Positions 17,210 through 26,109 of a DNA stretch of 64,000 bases are shown piece by piece; the first letter of the stretch is position 1, and each line of letters opens with the position of its first letter. The DNA is taken from NCBI GenBank assembly GCA_015058015.1, contig SVDM01000004.1:1-64000 (forward strand), given 5' to 3'. The position numbers were made by a program, and so were the translations under genes. The notes under the pieces are model-generated. The model saw only the letters and a list, made by a program, of their open reading frames with translations. It searched no databases and was not told the origin of the DNA. This DNA is from Lachnospiraceae bacterium (GTDB lineage: Bacteria > Bacillota > Clostridia > Lachnospirales > Lachnospiraceae).

Positions 17210-18190
17210 ATGTTTCATAAATATTCGCTTATAGCCCTGCTTCTTGGCTATATCTTAGATTTACTCATAGGAGACCCCCACTTTATGTGGCATCCCATAA
17301 GAGCCGTGGGCTGGCTTATATCAAAGCTTGATAAGGCTCTTAGAGGTGACGGACCATCTGACAAAAAAAGGGACAGGCCAAGAGGGGTTATTCTGGTTAT
17401 TCTGGTGGTACTTATCACAACAATTATTCCCGGAGGAATACTATTCGGACTCTATGCCTGGAATGTATATGCAGGCCTTATTGTGGAAACCTGGTTTTGT
17501 TACTGGATTCTTGCTACCAAGTCCTTGAAGGACGAAAGCATGAAGGTGGCTAAGGCATTGGACAGTGAGGGCTTAGATGCAGGAAGACATGCAGTTTCCA
17601 TGATTGTGGGAAGAGATACGGCTGAGCTTTCTGAAGAAGGCGTGGTTAAGGCGGCGGTGGAGACCGTTGCGGAGAATGCCGGCGACGGAGTAATAGCCCC
17701 CATGCTTTATATGGCCATTGGTGGTGCTACCTTAGGCTTCTTCTACAAAGCTGTCAATACCATGGACTCCATGGTTGGATACAAGAACGACAGATATATG
17801 TATTTCGGGACGGCAGCAGCCATCTTCGATGATATTTTAAACTATATTCCCGCCAGGCTTGCGGCTTACTTTATGATATTTGCCTCAGCCCTTACGAGGA
17901 TGAATACCTCCAATGCAGTTCGCATCTTTAAGAGGGATCGCTACAATCATGCAAGCCCCAACTCAGCCCAGACGGAGGCTGTTATGGCAGGTGCCTTATG
18001 CATAAGGCTGGCAGGAGATGCCTACTATTTCGGCAAGCTCCATAAGAAGAAGTTCATCGGTGATGCCATAAGGCCGGTGGAGGTGGCGGATATCGCCAGA
18101 GCCAACCGACTTATGTACGTAACCTCCATGGTGGGGATAATAATTCTCGGAAGCTTGAAGTTTGTAAGCACCATACCATTTGTGCTGTAG
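17210..18190 (+). CDS. cbiB: Adenosylcobinamide-phosphate synthase CbiB
   Basis: A 326-residue membrane protein (CbiB/CobD2 family) that attaches (R)-1-amino-2-propanol phosphate to adenosylcobyric acid. Family hallmarks are LGYILDLLIGDP near the N-terminus, WHPIRAVG, the SMIVGRDTAELSEEGVVKA segment, ETVAENAGDGV, and the C-terminal SPNSAQTEAVMAGALCIRLAG. ATG at 17210 has CAGGAGAAA upstream and starts 1 bp after cobC. It consumes the product of CobD, encoded at 25044, beyond the accessory islet. Confidence 0.95.
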   Translation: MFHKYSLIALLLGYILDLLIGDPHFMWHPIRAVGWLISKLDKALRGDGPSDKKRDRPRGVILVILVVLITTIIPGGILFGLYAWNVYAGLIVETWFCYWILATKSLKDESMKVAKALDSEGLDAGRHAVSMIVGRDTAELSEEGVVKAAVETVAENAGDGVIAPMLYMAIGGATLGFFYKAVNTMDSMVGYKNDRYMYFGTAAAIFDDILNYIPARLAAYFMIFASALTRMNTSNAVRIFKRDRYNHASPNSAQTEAVMAGALCIRLAGDAYYFGKLHKKKFIGDAIRPVEVADIARANRLMYVTSMVGIIILGSLKFVSTIPFVL

Positions 18191-18517
18191 ATGTTATGAA
18201 TCGTCATAATTCTACCGATAATAATTATGAGTGCATAATTATAAACGGATAAGTGTCTCGTGTACCCTTATTTCGGTAAACTTTATAAGAAAAAGGCCAA
18301 AGGGTTTGATGTATAATACATCTTTGGCAGGAATGGTATTTTTTGGGGCATGGAAATGCATATTTGACACTTATATCTTCTTATTTGGTATGTTCTGTTT
18401 TAATGACATTTGATATAATTACAATAAGTAAATTATATTGTTTCACAATAGAGTTGTTATACGTAAGTTTTTATCGGGTTTTATCAAAAAAATATAAAAA
18501 TGGGGGAGGGAACTACG
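18191..18517 (+). other. Non-coding gap with weak hairpins and an extended -10 promoter
   Basis: No gene is seen in 327 bp. ATAATTATG (18221-18229) and CATAATTAT (18234-18242) form an AT-rich hairpin after cbiB, too weak to be a confident terminator. TGA-TATAAT (18411-18419) is an extended -10 without a good -35 and probably drives the chemoreceptor gene. A lone TTGACA (18364-18369) has no matching -10 at 17 bp. Confidence 0.5.
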
Positions 18518-20179
18518 ATGAAAAAGAAGGGGTTACGACTTACAACTGTGTTACTGATGATTGGCTTTATACCATTGATAGTATCTAGCCTTATTGTTTG
18601 CATTATTACTTCGACACTGGTATCCAAGAGTTTAGAGGAGTCCGCATATGAGAAACTGTTTGTAACATGTGACGGTCTTCGCAAGTATTATCAGTACGAC
18701 TTTGATAAGGGCGGACAACCTGAGTATGAACATGACTACGTTGATATGTTCAAGGAAGACGGCGTTGAGATGACACTGTTCTTAGGTGACACAAGATTCT
18801 TCACATCGGTTCTTAATGAAAAGGGCGAGAGAAATGAAGGTACTAAGATGGACCAGACCATATGGGGCAGAGTCCAGAAGGGAGAAAACGTTAATGCCAG
18901 TGGCGTTGTAATCGGTGGCAAGACGTACTTTGTATATTATATGCCTCTGTACGGACCTGATGGCAAGGTAGTGGGAGCTGCATGGGCCGGACAGTCGGAA
19001 GAGAAAGTAAGAGCCACCATTAATGGTGTAATTCTATCACTGATAATTGTGGTTGTGGCTGCAATTGTAATCTTTGGAGTTTTAATCCTGTTTGTTGCAA
19101 GAAAAGTTGTTAGATCGATTACAGCAGTTATAACCGGTGTTTCAGCTTTATCACAAGGAGATCTTTCACAGAATATACAGGCAACATCTAATATACGAGA
19201 GATTAATGACATTGGTTCCAATGTATACGGCTTGTCCGGTAAACTCAAGGAAATAGTGGGAGAAGTTAAAGGTGCTTCTGCATTATCGGGTAAACAGGCT
19301 AAGGAACTTGCAGGAACTTCTTCGGCGATAAGCGATACTTCGGATAATGTATCAACCGCAGTTCAGGAAATGGCCAAAGGTGCTTCTGAGCAGGCTTATA
19401 CGGTACAGAAAGCAACAGAGAATATCAGTCTTTTGTCAGATGCTATACATACAGTTGCTACCAATGCAGAGCAGTTGGCTTCTGCAGCGGCAGAGATGAA
19501 CGATGCTTCCATGAGAAGTGCAGATGCCTTAAAAGATCTTACAGCTAATATGGACACCATGGGTGAAGCCGTATCAGGTATATCAGAGACCATGGATGCT
19601 ACTTATAAGGCAGTACAAAGCGTTAATGAGATGGTTGACGGTATCACTTCCATAGCTTCACAGACTAATCTCCTTGCCCTTAATGCTTCCATAGAGGCGG
19701 CAAGAGCCGGAGAGGCAGGCAAAGGTTTCGCAGTTGTTGCTACTGAGATTGGACAGCTGGCTACTGAATCTGCCCAGACTGCACAGGAGATCAGAAATGA
19801 GATGAGCATGCTTCTTGAACATGCCAAGGATGCATCAACCAAGACTGAAGAGATTATTGAGATTAAGAATAATGTGGATTCTGTGCTTGAAGAGACAACG
19901 GGAACCATTAATGACCTTATAGAAAATGTAGGCTCTACTGTAGATGGAGTAAGCACTATATCTGGCCTGACCGAAGAGTGTAACGCTTCTACAGAGCAGA
20001 TTGTGGATGCCATGAGCTCACTCTCAGCTATATCAGAAGAGAATGCAGCTTCTACCCAGGAGACAGGAGCATCTATGCAGGAGCTTAATGATACAGTTGG
20101 TGGAATCGCAGCTGCAGCTGACAGTCTTAATGATGTTGCAAGTAAGCTGGATGATGAGCTTGGATTCTTCAAGTTATAA
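18518..20179 (+). CDS. Methyl-accepting chemotaxis protein with single Cache domain
   Basis: A 553-residue receptor. TM1 is at about 11-32, followed by a ~130-residue extracellular sensor of the sCache type ([19 protein letters not shown], then a [20 protein letters not shown] strand pattern). TM2 is at about 170-195, then HAMP and the signalling coiled coil. The tip is near residues 378-410 ([20 protein letters not shown]). Start ATG 18518 is set by GGGGGAGGG at 18502-18510; the in-frame ATG at 18500 overlaps that ribosome site. It carries a strong terminator of its own, so it is monocistronic. Ligand unknown. Confidence 0.93.
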   Translation: MKKKGLRLTTVLLMIGFIPLIVSSLIVCIITSTLVSKSLEESAYEKLFVTCDGLRKYYQYDFDKGGQPEYEHDYVDMFKEDGVEMTLFLGDTRFFTSVLNEKGERNEGTKMDQTIWGRVQKGENVNASGVVIGGKTYFVYYMPLYGPDGKVVGAAWAGQSEEKVRATINGVILSLIIVVVAAIVIFGVLILFVARKVVRSITAVITGVSALSQGDLSQNIQATSNIREINDIGSNVYGLSGKLKEIVGEVKGASALSGKQAKELAGTSSAISDTSDNVSTAVQEMAKGASEQAYTVQKATENISLLSDAIHTVATNAEQLASAAAEMNDASMRSADALKDLTANMDTMGEAVSGISETMDATYKAVQSVNEMVDGITSIASQTNLLALNASIEAARAGEAGKGFAVVATEIGQLATESAQTAQEIRNEMSMLLEHAKDASTKTEEIIEIKNNVDSVLEETTGTINDLIENVGSTVDGVSTISGLTEECNASTEQIVDAMSSLSAISEENAASTQETGASMQELNDTVGGIAAAADSLNDVASKLDDELGFFKL

Positions 20180-20214
20180 TACTCATATCCCATAAAGATA
20201 GAATAATGATAATG

Positions 20215-20245
20215 ATCCCGAGGGCTTTGACCCTCGGGATTTTTT
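20215..20245 (+). terminator. Terminator of second chemoreceptor
   Basis: ATCCCGAGGG (20215-20224) pairs perfectly with CCCTCGGGAT (20231-20240) and is followed by TTTTT. Confidence 0.92.
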
Positions 20246-20258
20246 ATGAGTTAAGGGT

Positions 20259-20582
20259 GAGCTGCGAGGATGGTTCTTCTTAACTTATTAAGGAGATAAT
20301 ATAGCGCGGCTGCAGGGGACCACCGGGCCTTTTCTGTTACGGTAATACTTCTCCAAGTGAAATTACAAAGCAACCTTGGTAATATGCATACCGTGATTTA
20401 TGGTCATCCGTGACCTAAATCACTCTCGACGCCCTCCATGGCGTCTCGTATGCATCTTAGCCCAAGCTTGCTTTAGATTTCACTAGGATCGTATTCATGT
20501 AACTAAAAAGGCCCGGTGGTCCCCTGCAGCCGCCTGCGTATTTTTTCACCTCGTGAGTTAAGAAGAACCGTCCCCGTGGCTT
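20259..20582 (+). repeat. Structured repeat element, copy A
   Basis: A ~324-bp non-coding element. Outer REP-like ends pair GGTTCTTCTTAAC (20272-20284) with GTTAAGAAGAACC (20557-20569). A perfect 26-bp stem pairs 20308-20333 with 20506-20531, extended by GTTAC/GTAAC (20336-20340/20499-20503). Inside, AGTGAAAT (20356-20363) pairs with ATTTCACT (20477-20484), AAAGCAA with TTGCTTT, and ATGCATA with TATGCAT. Two terminal hairpins follow: GTGATTTA plus GGTCA with TGACC plus TAAATCAC (20393-20423), and GACGCC/GGCGTC (20428-20445). No ORF lies inside. It could be a non-autonomous mobile element or a structured RNA. I do not recognise it as a named family. Confidence 0.92.
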
Positions 20583-20604
20583 ACTTGCAAATTACGAATC
20601 CCCG

Positions 20605-20633
20605 TTTACTGACTTCTCAGTATGGGGTAAAAT
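20605..20633 (+). promoter_or_regulatory. Promoter for hydroxyacyl-CoA dehydrogenase gene
   Basis: -35 TTTACT (20605-20610), 17 bp, -10 TAAAAT (20628-20633), located just after repeat copy A. Confidence 0.5.
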
Positions 20634-20690
20634 CAGAATAGAGAATGAAAAGACTAAAGCCACTTCGGTAGCGTAGGGAGGAAGTTGGAT

Positions 20691-21632
20691 ATGAATAATA
20701 CACGCACTATAGGAATTGTAGGCACCGGAATGATTGCGAGCAGCATGGCTGTTTTAGCGGCAGGACATGGGTTTAAGGTAGTTATTCTTGCAAGAAGCGA
20801 GAAGTCGGTTAACCGGTGTCTGGGGGAGATCGGGAGGTTTTTTGAGGAGATAGTAAGCCACGGATATTTTACAGAAGAAAAGAAGAATACCAGCTTAGAG
20901 CGAATCTCCTTTACATATGATTATAAGGATATGAAGGATGCGGAAGCAGTCGTTGAATCCGTGGTGGAGGATTTGGAGGTTAAGTATGAAGTCTTTCGGC
21001 AGATAGAGGATAACTGCCCGAGTGTTAAGGCGATATGCTCTGTTAGTTCTTCTATTGTGCCGGATAAGCTTTCGGAAGGCGCGTCCAAATACGGAGACCG
21101 GATTGTGGTAACTCATCCCTTTAATCCGCCCCATTTAGTACCACTATTTGAGGTGTGTGCGTCAGGGAACACTGCAGACGGGGTTACGGATTACGTAATG
21201 ACACTACTTGAAGAGCTGGATAGGAAGCCTGTGCTCCTAAACCGCCCCACTCCGGGCTTTATCGGTAACAGGTTGCAGTTCGCCCTGTGGAGAGAAGCTC
21301 TTGCCCTGGTGGACGAGGGTATATGCGGACCGAGAGAGGTGGACGCTGTCTTGGCTTACAGCTTCTGTCCCAGATATACATCCATCGGAATCTTTGAACA
21401 CTTTGATAATGGAGGATTGGAGTTAAATGCCACCGGATGCCGTAACATCTGGCCTGTATTATCAACCGCTACAGAGATTCCTCCATTCTTTGCTGACCTT
21501 ATGAAAGAAGGGAAGATGGGCCCCAAAAGTCCCTCCAAAACCGGGTTCTATGACTGGAATGGTGTGGATATGGAGGCGTATGCAAGCCGTGTTTCGGCTC
21601 CTTATTGGAACATGTTTGACTGGAAGGAATAA
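20691..21632 (+). CDS. 3-hydroxyacyl-CoA dehydrogenase family protein
   Basis: A 313-residue NAD-dependent dehydrogenase. An N-terminal Rossmann fold carries GIVGTGMIASSMA. The catalytic histidine motif is THPFNPPHLVPLFEV (about residues 144-158), and the C-terminal helical domain has PGFIGNRLQFALWREAL. The HLVPLFEV form resembles carnitine dehydrogenase/lambda-crystallin relatives as much as 3-hydroxybutyryl-CoA dehydrogenase, so the substrate is open. ATG at 20691 has GGGAGGA 8 bp upstream; an in-frame TTG at 20685 is too close to it. The gene is isolated between repeat copies A and B, with copy B starting immediately after its stop codon. Confidence 0.85.
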   Translation: MNNTRTIGIVGTGMIASSMAVLAAGHGFKVVILARSEKSVNRCLGEIGRFFEEIVSHGYFTEEKKNTSLERISFTYDYKDMKDAEAVVESVVEDLEVKYEVFRQIEDNCPSVKAICSVSSSIVPDKLSEGASKYGDRIVVTHPFNPPHLVPLFEVCASGNTADGVTDYVMTLLEELDRKPVLLNRPTPGFIGNRLQFALWREALALVDEGICGPREVDAVLAYSFCPRYTSIGIFEHFDNGGLELNATGCRNIWPVLSTATEIPPFFADLMKEGKMGPKSPSKTGFYDWNGVDMEAYASRVSAPYWNMFDWKE

Positions 21633-21924
21633 AGGGTGAAAACTGCGGCGGCTGCAGGCGACCACCGGGCCTTTTTTGTTACGGTAATACATCTCCAAGT
21701 GAAATTACAAAGCAACCTTGGTAATATTCATACCGTGATTTATGGTCATCCGTGACCTAAATCACTCTCGACGCCTTCCATGGCGTCTCGTATGCATCTT
21801 AGCCCAAGCTTGCTTTAGATTTCACTAGGATCGTATTCATGTAACTAAAAAGGCCCGGTGGTCCCCTGTAGCCGCCTGCGTATTTTTTCACCTCGTGAGT
21901 TAAGTAGAACCGGCCCCGTGGCTC
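21633..21924 (+). repeat. Structured repeat element, copy B
   Basis: A direct repeat of copy A, nearly identical through the core. The inner long stem pairs about 21650-21675 with 21847-21873 and has one C:C mismatch and a wobble. The ATGCATA helix has one mismatch (ATTCATA), and the difference in the GACGCC hairpin falls in its loop. The right end keeps the REP-like GTTAAGTAGAACCG and CCCCGTGGCTC. The left REP-like end is absent: the element starts with AGGGTGAAAACTGC directly after the preceding stop codon. That left arm can pair with GCGTATTTTTTCACCT on the right. Confidence 0.9.
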
Positions 21925-21935
21925 TATGCATAAGA

Positions 21936-21962
21936 AAACCTGAGGGATTAGCCCTCAGGTTT
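21936..21962 (-). terminator. Terminator of surface protein gene
   Basis: AAACCTGAGGG (21936-21946) pairs with CCCTCAGGTTT (21952-21962). Read on the minus strand it is followed by a TTTTCTTA tract. The stem could also work on the plus strand. Confidence 0.85.
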
Positions 21963-21971
21963 ATTGTGCGA

Positions 21972-24539
21972 TTATTTATTTAAAGAGTTCTTTCTTTTTG
22001 TGTATAAGCTAATGCCTGCAAGGCCCATAAAGCTTATTAGGAAGAGAAGAAGGACGGTTGAAATAGAGTCCCCGGTTGCGGGGCTCTTCGCACCTTCGTT
22101 TGTAGTGGGAGTCTGATTTTCTTCCGTCTCGGCCCCGAGGACATCCTCAGGTGTTTTAGCTTTTGTTACAGTAAAGTTCGCAAGTCCAACACTGATATCA
22201 TCAAGGGTTACTGTAACCGTATGGCTTCCTTCAGAAAGAGAATCTATATATTCATCCTTAAAAGTGATAATGGTACTTCCGGGATCCGCGTCATAGTGTT
22301 TGGAATCGACAGGATTGCCGTCAACATATACTCGTCCCCGTTCTATAAAATCATTATAATCCACATCGAATCTAAACCTTGCGGGGAAACCGGGAGATAT
22401 GTTCTGACCGTCACCTTCCAATGCTTTCTTCTGTGTAGGCTTATCCTTCTCTTTAATTGTTACTTCGATCTTGTCTTTGGCGGAATCATAATCCGGGGTG
22501 ATTCCCTTGGCGTAGTACCACACAAAATAAGTACCTGCCGCTATTCCTGTAGGGATGGACTCACCCCAGGTTATGGGTTCTGTATTCTCATTTTTGCTAA
22601 GACCATACAGCATTGTGCCGTTCTCGGCTTCGCCTGTATTAATCAGTTCCTGTGCCTGACCGGTGAAAGAAAGGGTCTTGGCTGTAGGCGGTGTTTTAAC
22701 ATTGGCCTTAACCGCAGGAAACTGAACCTTTTTATAGGAGCTAAGGTCATGGCCTGTGGTGCTGATAAGAATAGACGCCATACCCGCTGTTCCCTCTTTG
22801 TCTGTCCAACCGGTACCGGGAATATGGTTCTTTATGACGTTAGTGGTATAAGCCCATAAAGCCTGCTTATTTCCGGTAGCAGTAACATTTCCGCCTTTAA
22901 TTTCGATATTGCCAATAGCGAATATGCCTGAGCTATCATCGCCTGAAGCGCTGGCCTCAACGTTTCCGTTGTTAATAAATACATTATTGCCAGCGAATAT
23001 GGCATCACCAAGGTTGTTTGTGGCAATTATATGTCCGCCATTTATTATTATGTCACCTGTAAAGGTGAAGATACCCAAACTATTTTTATTATTTGCTTTA
23101 GCGATTATTTTACCTCCCGCAATTAATATAGTATCAACAAAAATGGCGGTGGAGTCTTGTGATGTAACCTCCAGAGTTCCCATATTCTCACCGGTGCTCT
23201 GTGCATAAATTGAAAGACTATAACTAGAATCAGTGTGAATACCATCGCCAACAGTAGTAGAAACTGACAATTTCTTTCCATCGCCCAATATTATATGTAT
23301 GTCGCCGTTAACGTTAATCGTAGAGTCAAACTCTACATTATCATTGACATAATACCAGCCCGCATTCCATCTAGTGCTCATGCTTTCTGTAACTACTGTA
23401 TAATCTGTACAGTATTTTGTCTTGCCATCGGAATCAATATAGCTGACAGGAGCCTGCTTTATTATTACTTCAACCTTTCCGTAGTCGGAATCCGCATATG
23501 GGCTGTTTCCTTTGGCATAGTACCATACGAAGTAGGTACCTGCTTCGGTCTCCTTGGGGATGGATGCGCTCCAGGATGTGGGAGCAGTATTAGCATCCTT
23601 ATTAACTGCATACTGCATTGTGCCATTCTCGGCCACACCTGAATTAATTAGTTCCTGTGCCTGACCGGTGAAAGTAAGGGTTTTGGCTGTAGGAGCTGTT
23701 TTAACATTGGCCTTAACCGCAGGAAACTGAACCTTTTTATAGGAGCTAAGGTCATGGCCGGTTGTGTTGATGGGAATAGACGCCATACCCGCTGTTCCCT
23801 CTTTGTTTGTCCAACCGGTACCGGGGAGATTATTCTTTACGGTACCGCTTGTGGACTCTAAAGCCCTGGCATCTCCGGCAGCAGTAACATTTCCGCCGTT
23901 AATTTCGATATTGCCATTAGCCGCGTATATGCCTGAGATATCCTGGGCTGAAGTGCTGGCCTCAACACTTCCGTTGTTAATAAGCACACTTTTATAGGCG
24001 TAGATGGCAGGGGCATCACAGCTTGTAGCAATAACATGTCCGTCATATATTTTTATGCTCTCATCCATGGACAGGATACTATAAGTAGTATTTACGTTGG
24101 TGGTTATTTTACCCCCTGCGATTGTAATGTTTTTTACAACACAAATGGCGGTGGCGTCTTGTGGGGTAGCCTCCAAAGTTCCCACATTTGTTCCGGTGCT
24201 TTGAGCATATATTGAAAAATTATTACAGAAGTAAAGTCCTTCCTTAAGTGACATTTTCGCATTATCGCCCAGTATTATATGTACGTCGCCATCAGAGGTT
24301 ATCAAACCGTTAAATGTTACATCCTCCTTGACATAATACCAGCCCGCATTCCAGTGAGTGTCCATACCTTGTGTAACTATTGTATAATCTGTACAGTATT
24401 TTTCCACACCGCTTTCGTCCAGATATTTTACTGCAGGCTTATCATCTGCATGTACCGTCATACTCCAAGCCGGCAGCATTCCAACTACCAGTACGAGGCT
24501 TAGCAGGATTCCAAATAACTTCTTATACCTTGTTCGCAT
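21972..24539 (-). CDS. Sortase-anchored surface protein with two large internal repeats
   Basis: An 855-residue secreted protein. The signal peptide is residues 1-31 (hydrophobic core then MTVHADD). The C-terminus carries SPATGD, a variant LPXTG sorting signal, then a hydrophobic span and a KRKNSLNK tail. Two ~335-residue repeats follow one another (period 1005 bp). Each starts with YCTDYT.VT, has a WNAGWYYV strand and an IILGD run of short parallel-beta-like repeats, and ends with a YFVWYYAKG module. After them come a beta-sandwich segment (GSHTVTVTL) and a linker. Likely an adhesin or carbohydrate-binding wall protein. The start is supported by GAGAGGAG. It is monocistronic, inside the islet bounded by copies B and C. 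Confidence 0.87.
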   Translation of the reverse strand: MRTRYKKLFGILLSLVLVVGMLPAWSMTVHADDKPAVKYLDESGVEKYCTDYTIVTQGMDTHWNAGWYYVKEDVTFNGLITSDGDVHIILGDNAKMSLKEGLYFCNNFSIYAQSTGTNVGTLEATPQDATAICVVKNITIAGGKITTNVNTTYSILSMDESIKIYDGHVIATSCDAPAIYAYKSVLINNGSVEASTSAQDISGIYAANGNIEINGGNVTAAGDARALESTSGTVKNNLPGTGWTNKEGTAGMASIPINTTGHDLSSYKKVQFPAVKANVKTAPTAKTLTFTGQAQELINSGVAENGTMQYAVNKDANTAPTSWSASIPKETEAGTYFVWYYAKGNSPYADSDYGKVEVIIKQAPVSYIDSDGKTKYCTDYTVVTESMSTRWNAGWYYVNDNVEFDSTINVNGDIHIILGDGKKLSVSTTVGDGIHTDSSYSLSIYAQSTGENMGTLEVTSQDSTAIFVDTILIAGGKIIAKANNKNSLGIFTFTGDIIINGGHIIATNNLGDAIFAGNNVFINNGNVEASASGDDSSGIFAIGNIEIKGGNVTATGNKQALWAYTTNVIKNHIPGTGWTDKEGTAGMASILISTTGHDLSSYKKVQFPAVKANVKTPPTAKTLSFTGQAQELINTGEAENGTMLYGLSKNENTEPITWGESIPTGIAAGTYFVWYYAKGITPDYDSAKDKIEVTIKEKDKPTQKKALEGDGQNISPGFPARFRFDVDYNDFIERGRVYVDGNPVDSKHYDADPGSTIITFKDEYIDSLSEGSHTVTVTLDDISVGLANFTVTKAKTPEDVLGAETEENQTPTTNEGAKSPATGDSISTVLLLFLISFMGLAGISLYTKRKNSLNK

Positions 24540-24629
24540 GTAATTACTCCTCTCTTATATTTACTACTTCATTTAATTCGATTCATATACCTTGCCCTAA
24601 GTGTGCCATATTATCTGCGATATTTCAAT

Positions 24630-24945
24630 GAGTCTCGGGGACGGTTCTACTTAATTCGTTCAGGGTGAATACTGCGGCGGCCAAGAGAGTGCACCGGGCA
24701 CCCAAGTTACATGAATTCGAACCTAGTAAAATAGAAGTGACTTTGGGCTAATATTCACACGAGACGCCATGGAGGGCGTCGAGAGTGATTAAGGTCACGG
24801 ATGACCATTAATCACGGTGTGGATATTACCAAGGTTGCTTCGTAATTTTACTTGGTGAAGGATTCCGTAACTTGGGTGCCCGGTGCACTCTCTTAGCCGG
24901 TGTAGCATTACTACGGTGAGTAAAGAAGAACCATCCCCGTGACTC
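24630..24945 (-). repeat. Structured repeat element, copy C (inverted)
   Basis: A 316-bp copy in opposite orientation to A and B. REP-like ends are GAGTCTCGGGGACGGTTCT at the left (from 24630) and AGAAGAACCATCCCCGTGACTC at the right, ending 24945. A perfect 28-bp stem joins 24683-24710 with 24867-24894, but most of its sequence differs from copies A and B; CACCGGGC is the recognisable shared core. AGTAAAAT (24725-24732) pairs with ATTTTACT (24845-24852). The side hairpins GACGCC/GGCGTC and GTGATTAA-GGTCA...TGACC-TTAATCAC are kept. Base changes relative to A are compensated on both sides of the helices. Confidence 0.92.
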
Positions 24946-24997
24946 ATAGGAAAGTGGCGGAATATTCAACTTTGAGATGGTATTATGGCTTTGTTTG

Positions 24998-25006
24998 TGC
25001 TATTAT
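24998..25006 (+). promoter_or_regulatory. Extended -10 promoter for cobD
   Basis: TGC-TATTAT with TG at 24998-24999 and the hexamer at 25001-25006. The -35 position (24978-24983, TGGTAT) is poor. It lies 52 bp after repeat copy C. Confidence 0.45.
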
Positions 25007-25043
25007 AAAGCGGATTAATAAGGACAAAAAGGAGACTAAAACC

Positions 25044-26078
25044 ATGCACAAGCACGGCGGAGATATATACAGGAATGTAGGCGTAATAGATTATTCAGCA
25101 AACATCAACCCGGGAGGGCTGCCTGAGGCGGTTATAGAAGCAGCCATACAGGGTGTGAGATACTCAACCCATTATCCGGATGTTGAGTGTGAGAAGCTGC
25201 GAGAGCATATAGCCATAGAAGAGGGAGTGCCGGCGGATTACATAAGATGCGGTAACGGCGCGGCGGATATAATATTCTCCCTGGTTATTGCCTTAAAGCC
25301 AAAGAGAGCACTGCTTCCGGCCCCATCATTCTATGAGTACGAGCAGGCTCTAAGGGCTATGGACTGTCAGGTGGAATACTTCTATCTGAAAGAGGAAGAG
25401 GGCTTTGTACCGGGAGAGGATTTGATTGATGCCATTAAGCCCGGCATTGATATGATGTTTATATGCAACCCCAACAATCCAACGGGAGTACTCCTTGATA
25501 AGGATTACTTAAAGAGACTTTTGGATAAATGTCAGAGCTGCGGTACATACATGATACTTGACGAATGCTTTAACGATCTAATAGAAGAACCGGACAAGTA
25601 TACATGTAAGGAATACTTAGCAGGTAACGACAGATTGCTTATCCTTAAGGCCTTTACCAAATTATATGCCATGCCGGGACTACGTCTTGGTTACGGACTC
25701 TGCTCTGATAAGGCGGTCTTTGATAAAATGAAGGAAGTAAGCCAGCCCTGGAGCGTATCCATTCCGGCCCAGATGGCGGGAATCGCTGCGCTTAAAGAGA
25801 AGGAATATGTCTTATCCACCAAGGCTGATATAAAAAAAGAAAAGGCCCGCTTAGTGGAAGGCCTAAAAGATTTGGGACTTAAGGTATACGGATACGGGGC
25901 CAATTATATCTTCTTTAAGGCAAGACCGGGCTTCCATAACGAGTGCCTGGATAGAAAGATTATGGTTAGAAACTGCGGAAACTATGAGGGACTTGAAGAA
26001 GGTTACTATCGTATTGCCGTAAGAGGCGCAGAGGATAACGATGTGCTTCTTAAGGTTTTTGAAGAGATATTAAAATAA
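25044..26078 (+). CDS. cobD: Threonine-phosphate decarboxylase CobD
   Basis: A 344-residue PLP enzyme of the class I/II aminotransferase fold. It makes (R)-1-amino-2-propanol O-2-phosphate for CbiB. Features are the N-terminal HGGDIYRNVGVIDYSANINP, the NPNNPTGVL motif, the Asp-containing ILDECFNDL, and the PLP-lysine segment AFTKLYAMPGLRLGY. ATG at 25044 follows GGAGA with 8 bp spacing; an upstream in-frame start at 24939 would run into repeat copy C and is rejected. It forms an operon with cobA. Confidence 0.94.
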   Translation: MHKHGGDIYRNVGVIDYSANINPGGLPEAVIEAAIQGVRYSTHYPDVECEKLREHIAIEEGVPADYIRCGNGAADIIFSLVIALKPKRALLPAPSFYEYEQALRAMDCQVEYFYLKEEEGFVPGEDLIDAIKPGIDMMFICNPNNPTGVLLDKDYLKRLLDKCQSCGTYMILDECFNDLIEEPDKYTCKEYLAGNDRLLILKAFTKLYAMPGLRLGYGLCSDKAVFDKMKEVSQPWSVSIPAQMAGIAALKEKEYVLSTKADIKKEKARLVEGLKDLGLKVYGYGANYIFFKARPGFHNECLDRKIMVRNCGNYEGLEEGYYRIAVRGAEDNDVLLKVFEEILK

Positions 26079-26109
26079 GAAATGCATTTTAAAGAGGGAG
26101 GTTTGTTGT

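Noticed and set aside
18364-18392. TTGACA at 18364 as a chemoreceptor promoter
   Set aside because: The position 17 bp downstream (GGTATG) is not a credible -10; the extended -10 at 18411-18419 fits better.
20259-21924. Copies A and B as ends of a composite transposon
   Set aside because: No transposase or IS ORF is inside either copy, and no target-site duplications are visible. Only the looser idea of an element-bounded islet is kept.
22221-22859. 212-codon plus-strand open frame inside the surface protein gene
   Set aside because: The opposite strand has a complete signal peptide, repeats, sorting signal, ribosome site and terminator; the plus frame has none.
24939-25043. Upstream N-terminal extension of CobD
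   Set aside because: It would start inside repeat copy C, and the strong ribosome site and the family N-terminus both point to ATG 25044.
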